From positions 1,488,001 through 1,552,000 of the forward strand of contig JAUKTV010000008.1 in the NCBI GenBank assembly GCA_030549205.1: a DNA stretch of 64,000 nt. Direction: 5' to 3'. Shown piece after piece: positions 1 through 13,600 of the stretch. Each line of letters starts with the position of its first letter. Positions within the stretch are counted from its first letter, which is position 1. The notes below the pieces were generated by a model. The model was not told the DNA's origin. It worked only from the letters and a program-made list of their open reading frames with translations, and did not search any database. This DNA is from Apiosordaria backusii (Eukaryota > Ascomycota > Sordariomycetes > Sordariales > Lasiosphaeriaceae). Position numbers and translations under genes: made by a program.

Positions 1-925
1 CGTTCGTTCGCAGCTGTGGTCGCGGTAGGTATGGTTGTTGTTATTAGCTGAAATTATTTCCGCCGTGTGGTGTAAATAACAATGAGGCAGATATCGGCGC
101 AATTCCTCCTAATTCGTCGAGATGTTGTGTAATGGAGTATTCAATGAAAAGAGTCGCGACCAAGATGGTGAACCTTTGCAGCTGTCCCTGTCCCGCGCGC
201 CCTTCTTGCCTGCCGCGGATTTGAATGGGCGCCAAGGTGCGCTGGTCAACAAAACAATTAGGCGGTGAGACATTCTGCCAGGGCCCTGTGGGTCTTACCG
301 GCGCCCAGTTCCCCAGTCTACAGTGGATCCTCAGGGGTCAAGACTTGGAGAAGGAAAGTGGTCATAGCTTCCCGCATCAATCCATTGTCCAGCAAGTGCG
401 ATGGAGAGTGCCTTCCATTGTTTTGGGATGCGACTGCCGTTGCCCGTCTGTTTTTTGACCACAAGGCAAGAGCGACAAGGAGTCTCGAATTACAATTTTT
501 TTCATGTTATCTGTGGAAGAACTAGTGAGACACATACATCTCACAGTAAGAACTTCTACCAAACCTCTGAAGTTGAAGACAGCGGCGGCTTCATCTGGCG
601 CAGGATCCATGCGCATCCATGCGCTGTACTTTCTTTTTTCGCCATCTCAACTTTTAATTCACATCTTTATAAGCCCAATTCATCGACATCCATCCTGCTC
701 ATTTTTTGAGCACCTCCACATCTAAAACTTCAGATCCCACGCAAACCACTCAATCAACAAGGTGGAATCTGCATGTTTCTTTTACAAATACAGACCTGCT
801 GAGAGTTGGATTCTCGGCTGAGATCTTGATCACGCAAACCCACTTTCATCATATCCTAGATTATAGTTCTAGGTGAAGACCAATCTTTACCAGACGATGA
901 ACAAGAACCCGAGACAAAAGACACA
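1..925. other. Intergenic region upstream of tel1
   Basis: No gene supported. Open frames here are short, overlap on both strands and show no recognisable domain. The last 300 bases are T/C-rich and presumably hold the tel1 promoter and 5' leader. The only distinct element is the small upstream reading frame at 897-938, listed separately. Confidence 0.5.
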
Positions 926-938
926 ATGCCGCGCGTAA
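897..938 (+). promoter_or_regulatory. Upstream ORF overlapping the tel1 start codon
   Basis: An ATG at 897 opens a 13-codon frame that ends with TAA at 936-938. It passes over the tel1 ATG at 926 in a different frame. If the transcript begins upstream of 897, ribosomes starting here would terminate beyond the tel1 start, an arrangement that normally lowers main-frame translation. Transcript start is unknown, so the role is inference. Confidence 0.45.
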
Positions 939-3900
939 AAAGCTACAGCAACGAGCCTCTCAACTTTAAGGAGCTTGCCGGTGAGTATTACATGGTTGCG
1001 GGGACAAAGCTGAGGAAAGTAAACAATGGATATGCTAACCCATGAAACGCAGGCCAGCTTGTCCACTCAGCAGCTACGCAACGCAAAGAGGCCATTGAGA
1101 GTAAGTTATGTTCATTTTTACAAGCTCTATCTTCACAAATGCTAATTCATCGACATAGGCTTGTTGGAGTTTTTCAAGACAGCAGAGAAAGGGGGGTCTC
1201 AGAGTCAAAAAGCGTGCGTCTCACATGTTGATTCAATGACACAACACGGCTAACCTGACACCAGTAACCAATTTGACGACAAGTCGTACCACTCCATCTA
1301 CGAAGGCCTCTTCCGCTGTACGGTTCTGGAAAAGGAAAGCTACTTCACTGCCAAGAAGTCGGCCAGAGCCAGTGCTACTGCTAATGCCAGACTTGAAAAG
1401 TGTGCCGAGGCTCTGAGGCTGGCTGTCCGCCATGGAGCTTCCAGGATCAAACGAAAAACGGCCAGAGCCATCATCGACCACATCACCCAAGTACTCCAGG
1501 GACCAGATGATACCTACATCGCACCTCTACTCAAAGACTACGCCAAGGCTCTATGCACATTCCTCCAGAACTCGGCCAATGTCGAGAACCTTTCCGCCTT
1601 TTCAGGCGAGAGCTGGGATACATGTGTTGACTTTTGTGTCGAAGCGCTATCTCGATACCTCGAGGTTGGCGATCGCGACAATGGATCTCGTGCCTCCCCT
1701 GCGCCAACGCTGAGAGCGTCGTCTGTCGCACCCTCATCACAAGGACCGAGCCAGATTGGCAGTCAGATCGCTCTGGACTTTCTGTCGTGCTTGAACTATC
1801 TGGTCACTGCACCAAATGCGCCAGTACTTAGACGGGCAAGCAAGATCTCTCACGTCGTTCTTCAGATTCTGCAGCTTCGGCAGATGAAGATAGGGGAACT
1901 ACAGAAAGTGGCCTTTTCCGCCTTCAACAGCATCTTTGCGCGCACGCAGACCGACGACATTGCATTGTCGAAGAAGCTAATCCGGATACTGACCCCATTG
2001 CTATCTCACTGGTGGCAGCCGCGAGCATTATCCCGCGATGCAATGCTAAATAGTATTCGAGATGAGATGCTCAAAACCGTATATGGGTCCCATCTTTACC
2101 TGGAGAGCATGCTTCGAGAGTCAGCAGACGAGTCTCTTGTGCAAGATGTCGAAGAGCTGTTGGATGCTCTTTGGTCTGACTATTCCAGGAGAGAAGAACG
2201 CGCTCGGCTCCAGCTTGACGACATAACGTTTACGAGAATGCCTCTCCCGCCTGGCCATCCAACTGCTGGTATCTTCAGTCTCCGTCCGTACAATACGGCA
2301 GGCGAGCAAAATTGGGCGCTTCTGGAAAATCTGGCTATCCTGGAAGCTATTTACGCCCGGAACTCACAAAAAGCGTTTTCTCAACAAGAGCCTGAGAATG
2401 GACAGCCGCGAAAGAGACGACGAGTAGTGGGCACTCCCAATAGGATCCATCAAAAGATGACTTCGCTGGATCCAGCGGTGCAATTAACGGCATTGCAACT
2501 CATACCCTTTCTCTGCCGACAGAAGGCGCCCTCTGTAGAAGAAGCTGCAGAAGCCATCGCAGACTTGTCAAAGTGTGTCACTGCCAAGCAAGGTATTGTG
2601 GCATCTTGGGCCATGATTGCATGCTCCAGTCTCGCTCCCTTTGAAGTTTGTCGAGACACTTCCCTATCTCACACCTGGAAGCAGCTATGGCAGCTTGGTG
2701 TGCGGTCCCTCAGTCTATCACCAACCACACGTGCCGCCTCCGTCTTCTTGGACTCTGTGGTTAAATCATCACTGATCCCAAGGCATGAGCTGGCAGACGA
2801 TGTCGACCATATCATTACCACGGCTGATATTAGCGGGCCTGCCATACTCATTGACTCCTCCCTGAACTTGATGCTGAGCCTACTTCGTCTGCGCAACAGC
2901 ATGTCACCCAATGCCAGCCAAGCTACTGCGAACCATATCATCCGATGGGTGTTTGTCAAATGGAACCCGGCTGAGCTGACTTATGCGTCACTGCATTCGA
3001 TACATGCAGCCCCGTTCGATCTCGTCAACCTCCTGAGGGCTTGCTTTGGCATGCCGGCTTTGAAGATGGGAGCCCCTCTCCGGTTGTTTGGGGGACCGAT
3101 TGCACAATTCTGGAAACAGCAGAGCGAGGCCCACCCCCTGATGCGGTACTTGCTTCTGCTTGAGGACGAAGCATCGCCAGCAGCTACAGCCCTGACCAAG
3201 TCATCAGATGACCAGCAGGAGGAGCAGCCAAAGCAGACAGTTGATCCAACGGGTTCCCATACAACAAAGCGCCTCATCCTTGAATTACTCTACCCAAAGC
3301 TGGAAGAGCTTCACCAAATCACGGAGTCGTGGCAAAAGCGCGGCCCAGAAGGGGCTGCTCCAGTCCCTATCTCTGCAGACAGGCTACAGAGCATGGTGCT
3401 TGCCTGTCTCACGGGGGCGATTCTTCTCCCGGAACTCGTCAATCTCAATTCGTCCATGTCCAAAGACCTCGAGACGACACTCTTTGAGGCGATTGATGGC
3501 GCCTTTCGGATTATCCTCGCCGCCCCTCAAATCGATGTTTTTTTTGAGTTGGTCCTGACGTCTTCGGTGCCATTTATACCGCCCTTTGTGGAAAGCCAAG
3601 TGGCAGCTCTGAGGCGGGATCAGTCTCACCTTCTCAAGTTCTACTCCAAGTTATCGCTGGCTCTGCAAGAAAAGGCTCAAAAAGAGGCTTTCGGGCGGAG
3701 CATAGACGCTATGGACTTGGACGATGAGTTTGAGTCTCAGACGAGTCAGAGTTCTTCGACGTCCAAAGGGAGAGCACTGGCAAGGAGAGATAACCTCTTG
3801 TGTTATACGCCTGAGGCGTTTTATCTGGAGACGACGCTGAGGGTGCATTACCTCGAGATTATCAGGCAGGATGAGGGAGAGCTGGGACACATGCCTGAAG

Positions 3901-6900
3901 CCCTCATGGAGCAGCTGCTAAGTTTGGAAAAGGAGCAGTTGTTGACTTGTAGGGCTTTTATGAAGGAGTTGTTTTCTTCTGGGTGGATGTCGAGGTTGGA
4001 TACGGTGATTAGGGTCTTCGAGACCATCGGGGGGGTTATCTCCGAGGATGAGTTTTCGTGCTGTGAGGTGGCGCTTTGCACGTGTATTGATGTGATGGAT
4101 GGGTTTATTTATCTTTGGACGGATAGGAAGCTGGAGGAGGAGATTGGGGGGATGGTGGGGGATTTGTATCATTATTTGGTCAAGAGGAGCTTGCCGAATA
4201 ATTCCATGAGTCCGGTTGCGCAGGGGGTGTTTAGCGGGCTGTTGTTTCATATACTGGAGGTGAGGTCGGGATACGCGGGGGATTTGAACTTGCCGAGTGT
4301 GAGGAGTACGTTGCTGGGGGTATGTCAGGAGGGGGGGATGGAGGTGAAGTACAGGATTGGAAAGGGGCTGCCGGGGGTGTTTGGGTTGTATGTGCTCAAG
4401 ACGCACGATGATATTTTTGTGGATGTGCTGGACAGCTTGCCGGCTGATCCGGAGATGGAGGAGGGGATCGCGTACAGGTTGTTTGTGCTGGCCGAGCTGG
4501 CGTGCAGGTGGCCGACGCTGCTGAGGAGGTGTATCTACCATATTTTTGAGACACCGGGGAGGATTGTGAGGAGTGTGAGGTATGCGGGGTGGTGTTTGAG
4601 GAGGATTTCGAGGTCGCTAAAGCTCGGTGGGCCGGAGGAGCTGTTCAGGCTCTTTGCGCCCCAGTTGCTTTATACGTGGCTGCATAAGGACTCGATTGAG
4701 GATATTCCGTTTGAGATCTTTGGGTTCAAGAGTCTCCAGGACTTGCTGGCGGAGGGGCAGACGGAGGCAGCGGCGATTATGATTATGAGGGGGCAGGAGG
4801 AGGAGGCGTTGGGTTTGGCCAAGACGTTGGGGTTGACGCCTCAACAGATGGTGAAGAGGAGCTTTACGAAGATTATTGCGTATAGCATTGCGCACGATTT
4901 TAGTGTTCCTGCCGAGGAGGGTCAAATCAGTGGTGAGAAGCGGCTGGTGAAGATCCTCACGAAGGAAGGGTTTTTGGAACAGATTCATCTAAACTTTGCC
5001 GATATCATCGCTACCTTCTTCGACATTTTCGACCAGGAGGATCCTATCGAGAAAGCTTTTAGAAGAAACGAAGGATTCGCCTACGCGGCTGATATTATGG
5101 ACACGATTAAGAGTTACGGACATCTACCCACCGTTGTGCCGCCGAATCAGCAGCCAATGTTCAAGGCTAAGTACCTTTCCCGGGAGATCCTCCATCTGCT
5201 TAGCAGGACACCCTATGAGCTGGACCAAATCTGGACGCCAGCCCTGGTGGTCTTTATCGCTCGCAAACTCCTCAACACCATCCACCCCGCCCTCGGGCCG
5301 CTCCACGCATGCTCAGTCCTCCGAAAAATTCGAGTCTTGATTTGCCTCGCCGGTCCCACTGCCCTCTCAGCCTACCCCTTGGAGATGCTTCTCCACTCCA
5401 TCAGAGCCTTCGTCGTAGACCCTGAATGCGCCGACGATGCCCTAGGCATTACTCAGTATCTCATCATCAAAGGCTCCGACCACCTCTCCAAAACACCCTC
5501 GTTCTTCGCTGGGTATGCCCTCTCATCCCTGGCCGACCTGAGGGTATTCTTGGAATCCTCCCAATCAAGCACAACCCAAGAGTCACAATTCCGAGCTACC
5601 AAGTCCAAAGCCCAGGTATTTCACGACTGGTTTGGGAAGTTTCTAAAAGAATACGAGAGCAAGATCCTGAGGGAGAATCCAGAACATCTGAAGGCTTTCA
5701 GGGCGATCACCCAGTCCGCGGCAGAGATTAGGGTCATGGGCAATGCGGAGAGGGGGACGAATGAGAGCAACTTGCTGATGGAGATTCTAAAAGATTGGAA
5801 CAGGGCGGATGGGGATGGCAAGGAGCAGTTGCTGAATGAACCTGCGAGAGGGGTGGCGTTGAGGATGCTGTGCGGGCAGTTTTGGCCTGCGCCGAGGGAG
5901 AGGGGGCTGGATGTTATTGGGGAGGATGAGGAGGCGGTTAGGTACAAGGGGGTGGTTTGGAAGAGCTGTGTTGAGGAGGGGGGCAAGGGGGGGTTGAGTG
6001 GGGAGTACCTTGCGTGGGCGGGGAGGGTGATTGGGAGGGGGTTTGCGGCTAGTGGGGAGGTTCCGGGGGGGCTGTTGAAAGAGTCGAGGTTGGAGGAGTA
6101 TAAGAGGTTGAGTACCAAGGGTGGGAGGGATGTAGGGAGCTCGGAGGAGGGGTTGTTGAATTTGTTGGAGCAGTTGACGGTTAGTGGGGATTGTTTAACG
6201 GCTGGACTGGCGGAGGCGGCGTTGAGGACGGTGTTTAGTGATGCGTGGGCGGATGAGGTGGAGGAGCTGATTGCGGCTTGTCAGAGGAGTTTGAGTGAGG
6301 CGTTGGCGGGGAGTTTGAATTGGGAGCCGTTTAGGACGCCGGGGTCGGATTTGGTGGAGGTGCCCAAGGTGGTGGAACAGGAGGTTTTTAGGGGGGAGAA
6401 GTTGGAGAGTGGGGAGTGGGCGAAGGAGTTGGCGACGTTGCTGGCGCAGGCGGTGCCGGATGATGTTACGCTGAGGGTTCTGCCGCCGATACTGACCAAG
6501 GTGAAGGGGTTTGCGGAGCAGGCTTTTCCGTTTGTGGTGCATTTGGTGTTGACTTATCAGCTGGATAAGCAGCAGGGGGTGAAGAGGCAGCTTTCGGAGG
6601 CGATGAAGGAGTGGCTGACGAATGAGTCGGAGGGGGCAAGGGAGAATCTGAAGTTGTTGTTGAATACTATTTTGTATCTGAGGACGCAGCCGTTGCCGGG
6701 GGAGGCTTCGATTGCGGATCGGGGACATTGGTTGGAGGTTAACCTGACGAGTGCGGCGGCGGCGGCGACGAGGTGTGGGATGTTTAAGGTTGCGCTGCTG
6801 TTTGCTGAGCTGGCTTCGTCGGAGATGTCACGGGCTTCGAGACGGTCGTCGGCTATCAGGGAGGTGGAGGACTCGAGCGAGATTCTGCTGGATATCTTTG

Positions 6901-9900
6901 AGAATATCGATGATCCGGATGCGTATTATGGGCTGACGCAGGATGCTTCGCTGTCTACGGTTTTGGCGAGGTTGGAATATGAGAATGATGGTAGCAAGAG
7001 TCTTGCTTTCCGGGGAGCACAGTACGACAGTCATTTACGCAGCAGGGATGCCGCCTCGAGGCAGGATGGACAGGCGCTCATCAAGGCGTTGAGCAGTCTT
7101 GGTCTTGCTGGGTTGTCGAACTCGCTGCTTCAGACGCAGCAGAGCTTGGATGAGTCCTCGAATTCGCTCGACAGCACTTTTACGACGGCCAGACGGCTGG
7201 AGATGTGGAGTTTGCCGGCACCGATAACCAGCGACAACTGGGCAGTTACAGTCTACAAGGCGTACCAAAGCATGCACCAGGCACCCGATATCGACGCTGT
7301 CAGGGGGGTCATTCATGATGGGCTCAAGGGTACCATCCGACACTTGACCAGCAAGAGTCTCAATACGACTAGTATGCGCCATCAATTGGGAGTTCTGGCT
7401 GCGTTGGCAGAGCTGGATGATGTTTTGAGCATTACTGATCCAGCCGAGATGCAAAAGGGGCTCAAGATGTTTGAGACGAGGTCAAAGTGGATGATGAGCG
7501 GGCGGTATGAGGATGTCAGTCAGATATTATCGTACCGCGAGACGACGCTGAGCATGTGGAGCCAGCATCACAAGCTGAGAGCGGCAACGATTCCGCCGGC
7601 AGATGCTCGGTTTGCTCAGATCAAGGGACTGTTGTTGTCATCGGATATCTTCCGCTTCCACAGGGCGCACCAAGAGACATTGAATCTGTCTACGACACTG
7701 ACGGACTTGATCAAGCCAAGTGAGGCCATGGGGCTGAATGTGGATGCTGCTATCCGGATGGAAGCGGCGAATTCACTTTGGGATCAAGGAGAAATGATCT
7801 CGTCCATCAGAATGCTGCAGGCTATCGATAGGGACTCGTCGCTGAAGAAGCAGACGATTACTGTAAGCCGGTCGGATCTGCTGTCCAAGATCGGGTTCCA
7901 GGTCTCGGTTGCACGGTTGGAGAGCCCGGATAGCACGCAGCAGAAGTACCTTGAGCCAGCGCTCAAAGAGCTCAGGGGCAAGAACGAGGGGAAAGAGGCT
8001 GGGCAGGTGTTTCATCAGTTTGCCATGTTCTGCGATGAGCAACTTCAAAATCCAGACAGTTTGGAAGATCTGGCACGGCTGCAAAACCTCAAGAAGGGCA
8101 AGAGCGATGAGGTGGAGCAGCTCAAGCAGTTGATTTCGCACTCGAGGGACTCGCAGACAAAGAACAGGTATTCTAGTCACTTGGCAAAGGCTAGACAGTG
8201 GCTGGACCTTGATCAGCAAGAGTTAAGAAGGGTTGAGCAGTCCCGAGCAGAGTTTGTGAGGCTCAGCTTGGAGAATTATTTGCTGTCTCTGGCGGCTTCG
8301 GATGAGCATAACAATGATGCGCTGCGGTTCACAGCGCTTTGGTTAGAGAGGTCGGAGGAGGATGCCACCAATGAGGCTGTCAAAAAGTACATTGGCAAGG
8401 TGCCAACTCGCAAGTTTGCGCCGCTGATGAATCAGCTGTCATCAAGGTTGCAAGACCAGAAGATTTTGTTCCAGAACGTTCTCATTGATCTGATTTATCG
8501 GATCTGTGTTGACCATCCGTATCATGGCATGTACCAGATCTGGTCAGGGGCTAGGACAAAGGTCAACAAGGACGATGATGTCGCTGTGTCCCGGCAGAAG
8601 GCAACAGACAAGGTTGCTAAGGCGCTTACGAAGGCCGAAGCAGTGTCATCTATCTGGCCGGCGATTGACCAGACCAGCAGAGTCTACCACATGCTCGCTA
8701 TGGACCGCGACACCAACCGTTACAAGCAAGGATCGAAGATTGCGATCAAAGACTCGTCCCACGGGCATAACTTGCTCAGCGTCATGTCCAAGTACAAAAT
8801 CCCGCCGCCGACGATGCAGATCGAGCTGTCACCTACGTGCGACTATAAGCACGTCCCGATGATTGCCAAGTTCGAGCCCTACATGTCCATCGCGTCAGGT
8901 GTCAGCGCACCCAAGATCTTAACTGCCATCGGATCGGATGGCCGGCGGTACAAGCAACTCGTCAAAGGCGGCAACGACGACCTCCGTCAAGACGCCATCA
9001 TGGAGCAAGTCTTTGCTGCCGTGTCGGAGCTCCTCAAACTCCACCGCACCACACGACAACGTAATCTTGGTATCAGAACATACAAAGTCCTTCCCTTGAC
9101 GTCAAGTTCAGGGTTGATTGAGTTCGTGTCGAATACCATTCCCCTGCATGAGTATTTGATGCCCGCCCACGAAAAGTACTACCCCAAAGACTTGAAGGGT
9201 CCCAATGCAGGAAAGAGATTTCTGCAGCGCAGACCAAGACGACGGAGCATAGGATTGCGGTGTATAGAAGAGTAACGGAAAAGTTCCACCCGGTGATGAG
9301 GTACTTTTTCATGGAGTACTTTCCCGATCCTGACGAGTGGTTTCACAAGCGGACCGCCTATACACGGACTACAGCCGCCATCTCCATGCTCGGGCACGTT
9401 CTGGGGTTGGGTGATAGGCACGGGCACAATATTCTGCTCGACACAAAAACCGGGGAAGTCGTTCACATCGATCTGGGCGTAGCGTTCGAAATGGGCCGTG
9501 TCCTCCCGGTGCCGGAACTAGTTCCTTTCCGTCTGACAAGGGACATCGTCGACGGGATGGGCATCACAAAAACAGAAGGGGTCTTTAGGCGGTGCTGCGA
9601 GTTTACGCTCGACGCGCTGAGGGAGGAGGCGGGGAGCATACAGACTGTGCTGGACAGCTTGCGGTTTGATACGCTGTATCAGTGGAGCATTTCCCCGGTG
9701 AGGATGGCGAAGCTGCAGCAAAATGCGAGGTTGGGGGGACGGCGGAGGAGCAGCAAGAAGAAAACGATGAAAACGAGGAAAATGGTGGTGGTGGTGGTGG
9801 TGGTGGGGGAGGAGAAGTGAGGAAGATGAAGGGGGGAGGGAGCAATGTGAATGAGCCGAGCGAGGCGGACAGGGCGATTGAGGTGGTGAAGAAGAAGCTG

Positions 9901-10005
9901 AGCAAGACGCTGAGCGTGATGGCGACGGTGAATGACTTGATTGAGAAGGCGGGGAGCGTGGGGAATTTGGCGGTGTTGTATTCGGGGTGGGCTGCTTATG
10001 CTTGA
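926..10005 (+). CDS. tel1: Tel1/ATM phosphatidylinositol-3-kinase-related checkpoint kinase (two apparent frameshifts)
   Basis: DNA-damage and telomere-length kinase, nuclear, recruited by the Mre11 complex. Four exons: 926-980, 1053-1100, 1159-1213, 1265-10005, with introns bearing GTGAGT, GTAAGT and GTGCGT donors. The short first exons encode the N-terminal TAN motif region (RKEAIESLLEFF), typical of Tel1/ATM, then a long HEAT-repeat solenoid, a FAT region, the PI3K-like kinase and a terminal FATC (LAVLYSGWAAYA). Kinase motifs visible are KGGNDDLRQD, the catalytic loop GLGDRHGHNILLD and the metal-binding VHIDLGVAFE. The reading frame breaks at 9197-9199 inside the kinase (conserved reading GSQCRKEIS continues in another frame) and again in the G6 run at 9733-9738 before FATC. 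Adding one G at each gives 2966 residues, the usual family size. Third-position bias alternates between G-rich and C-rich blocks along the gene. Identity is certain; integrity of the C-terminus is not. Confidence 0.93.
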
Positions 10006-10686
10006 GGAGGGTGGGTATATAGGGGATGAAAGGGGTGGTTTTGTATAGGAGGGAGGTATATAAGAGGGATAGAAAGGGGTTATCTTGGTGGGATTTTGGG
10101 CTTGTTATTTTGGAAAATAGGAGCATAGAACATAAGAACGTATAAAAATTCCTCTAGGTAGAGAATGGGCAAGTTATGGGAGATAAATAGGGACCATTGG
10201 CAATCATCTTATTTTTTTCGTCTTTATATTTCCGAGTTGATAGCAATCCTCACCTCTCCAACCAACAGGTGGAATTCATAACTTAAACACATGACAAAAA
10301 AAGGTGTTTAATTTTTAATGTTTTTTTTGTCGTTTTGTACCTCAAGCCTCTCTCGCTGGGCCCCTATACCTATGCTACCTAATGCCTATCCTCCCCTGTG
10401 CGAACAAACATAATGAATAATCATGACAGAAAGGCAAGGGCATTTAAAAACTATTTGCTTTTTTTCCCCCAACCACCCCTCCCAATCCACCTCCCTAGGT
10501 ACCCATCCATGCTTCCCAAAAAACCGCTTGCAAAGTACCTATACATACGCCCGCCAACTCCCATCCATGCTTTTTTCAACAACGACCACCACTTACTTAC
10601 TGGGGTGGTGTCAGATAATATACACATACACACCCGGGTATCCCAACCCAGGAAAACACACAAAATACAAAAAGAAAATAGTGTTT
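10006..10686. other. Convergent intergenic region tel1/mip1
   Basis: The 3' flanks of tel1 and mip1 face each other here. The stretch is AT-richer than the genes, with several T runs (for example 10321-10328). No gene seen. Confidence 0.5.
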
Positions 10687-13600
10687 CTACAACCTCCTCG
10701 TCAGCTTATTGTTATTATTCCCTGCTCCCCCCCTCCAACTCGCCCACTTCGACCCCTGTCCTCCCCCCCCTTCCCTACCAGCACTCCCACCCGTCGCCGC
10801 CCCCATCCCCGTCGTCGTCGAGGCAGGAGGGAAATTCCTATACCTCACCCCCTCCAACGCATCCCTCACCATCACCGGCTCCCTCTGCCCCCCGCCATAC
10901 CTCGCCGCCCCCGGCAACAGCTTCGCACTAGCACTATACGGCTTCCGCAAAATCTTCACCGGCGCCACCTTGGGTACATACACCTGCCTCGTCTCTTTCA
11001 CAATCTCTCTAAACTCCTCCTCATCAGCTGTAATCTGCGCCCTGATGAACCGCATCTTCGCCTTGTCGTCCTCGTCGCCGTGTTCCTCTTCAATCAATTC
11101 CTCCATGACTGGCTTGCGTGGGGTGTATGGAATCCCGTCAAGCTTAGGGGCGTATCTCTCGTCGGGGACGATATTTGGATCTAACCTCGCCAAGGAGCCC
11201 TTTTCGAGGAGTTGGGAAATGTCCACTGTCTCACCGGGGGGAATGGGGATTGGATTAGAGGGTGTGATGCACGGCATGTCGACTTCTTTGCGGAGAACGG
11301 TGTCAATGTCGACAGCGGAAAAAAACGCGCAGGATTGGGGTAGGTCGTGGATGCCGACTTGCTGGGCGAACATGGCTCGAGTCCAGAGGTTGGCTACCTG
11401 GAGGGCCATGGCGGCGCGGTATTTGTCGTGTTCTTGGACTAGGTACCGGATTTCGTCGTGGACGGTGATGGCGAGGCGGCAGGCGATGTTGAAGCGGCGG
11501 GTTAGGTAGTCCATGGAGACGATTAACAGGTGGAGGTAGTCGACGCCGGAGGATTGGATAGCCCAGTTGATACGGGAGGTTAGATACCCGCCTTTGGATA
11601 AGAAACGGGAGGTGAGAGCCTCGGTGATGCCGGCGCCGAGGACGGGAGTTCGGGGGTGGGCTTGCTCGGCGAATTCTTCTAGTTTGTTGAAGACAAACGA
11701 TTCTGTCCCTCCGCGCCAGAAAGGGCGTTTGTAGAGGGATTTGCGGTTGGTTTTTGTGCCCTTGGTCGTGGCGTATAATTTCCCAGCGATGTTGAGGGTT
11801 TCTTGCTCGGAGAGGGAAGGGTTGAACTGCCGGAGGAGTTGCGCGGCGAATTTCAACCCTGCGCCGTAGATGCGGCCGTAGTTGAAGACTTTGGCATCGT
11901 TGCGGGTGATGCCTAGGATGGCGGCGGTGCGCGAGTGGAGGTCGGTGCCTTGTGCTTTGGTGCCTTCCAGCGTCATGAACCCGATGGCATTGCCGCCGTG
12001 GAGTTTAAAGGTTGCGTCACCTACTACTGAGGCGATCCAGAGTTCCTCCGAGTCGACGTCGGCGCCGACAAAGACGTACCCGGGAGGAGCGCGGACCATG
12101 GCTTTGAGCTCGGAACCGACGCGGTTCTTTTTGGCGTTGGAGGCTGTGAGCCACGTGTTTTCCACTGCGCGGCGGGTGACGGTGCCCATGGGGATGACTT
12201 GAGGAAGAATAAACCCGGGGGTTGGGGCGTCTTCTGGGAGATCTTTTGTGCGGACAGACTCGGGGAGGTTGGACTCGTACACCACCAACTGGGACATGAT
12301 TCTGTCCCGGGAACTAATCCAGTACGAACAAGAGGCGTTCATCTCCAAGGCCTCCTTGGCATAGTCGTACTCAGAGGACAGCGTCCCCTTTTCGAAATAG
12401 CTAAGGTAGCTTTTCGCCATTGGGTTGGTGCAGCGAGCCGTGGGGCCATCCTTGTGTGGCAGCTTGAAGTAAACGTGCTCTTTGTCTTCCTTGATGGCCA
12501 AAACTGCCTCCCCCTCAAAGTCGCAAGGCGTCATCTGCTTTTCGAGGTACTTTTTCATGTCAGCCAAAGGCACCCTGAAGGTCCAACCATGCTTATCCGA
12601 CCAAAACAGCGGATACCCATCCCAGGACAGTCGGAGGAGAAGAGGCGCAACTCTTGTGCGCACAGTGATGTTGATAGGGCCGTTCGCTTTTGGAAACAAG
12701 TTTCTATACCAATTCGGCTCCCCTGGCATCTTTTGGTTTGCATATGGCCTCGGGGGCTCTTTTTTTGTGCCCTTGGTCATCTTGATCTCTTGTCCGGACC
12801 AGTCCAGTTGCGACATCCAGGGGTCGGTACTCCATTTGCTAGGATCCCCCTTGATTTCGAGAGCCTTTTCTGTCAGCGCAACCAAACGGTGTAGAACACC
12901 ATCCGACAGCATCTGGTAGGTGGCTTCCGCATTGGCGATGTATGAATCCCATGTCTTGTTGACGGGCAAAATCACATTCGACAGATGTCTTAACGCAGCG
13001 AAACTGACAGGATGGGGGCAGGTTCGCAGGAAGTTGGGGAACACAACCTGGTAGACGCGATGGGTGATGGCCACATCGGCAGCGCAGTACGTCAGAAGTT
13101 CGTCCAGTTGCTTGTTGACCCCAGCGCGGTCGAGCTCGCCAAATGCGTTGCGGATTTCTTTGTCAATTGTGACGCCGAGGTGGAACTGGGCGACGTCCCG
13201 GAGAGAATTTATCGAACTCCTTTCCACCCACAGCTCCTCCTCCTGGGCTGAAAACGCACCATTGTTTAGTAACTCGACGAGCTCGACATTGTTCGCCTCC
13301 TTGGCGATCTTGTCTCGAAACTCGCGATCCTTTCTGTGCTTCATCCATGTCGGACGCTGTTGTGAACACATTCCGTTGACGGCAACGTGCAATGACATGG
13401 TGTCCAGAAACGAATTCCTCGTCTGCGCCAGACTGTATTCCTCCAATATCCTCGCCCGATCGAATCCAATATTGTGCCCTACGATGACTCTTTCTTGGGT
13501 TGGGTCCCCCAGCGGTATGAGCTGATGTTCGTTTTCTGTCTCATTCAACAGCCATGGCGATAACCAAGCATACCAAGCATCCGCCGTCGCAGCGCAGGCC

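Noticed and set aside
3918..4541. 207-codon minus-strand frame inside tel1
   Set aside because: Shadow of a G-rich coding block; composition is His/Pro/Gln/Leu from complementary codons.
9518..10126. 202-codon minus-strand frame over the tel1 3' end
   Set aside because: Antisense to the conserved kinase/FATC reading; Ser/Pro/His low complexity only.
10423..11184. 253-codon plus-strand frame at the mip1 3' end
   Set aside because: Antisense shadow of the Gly/Arg-rich mip1 tail.
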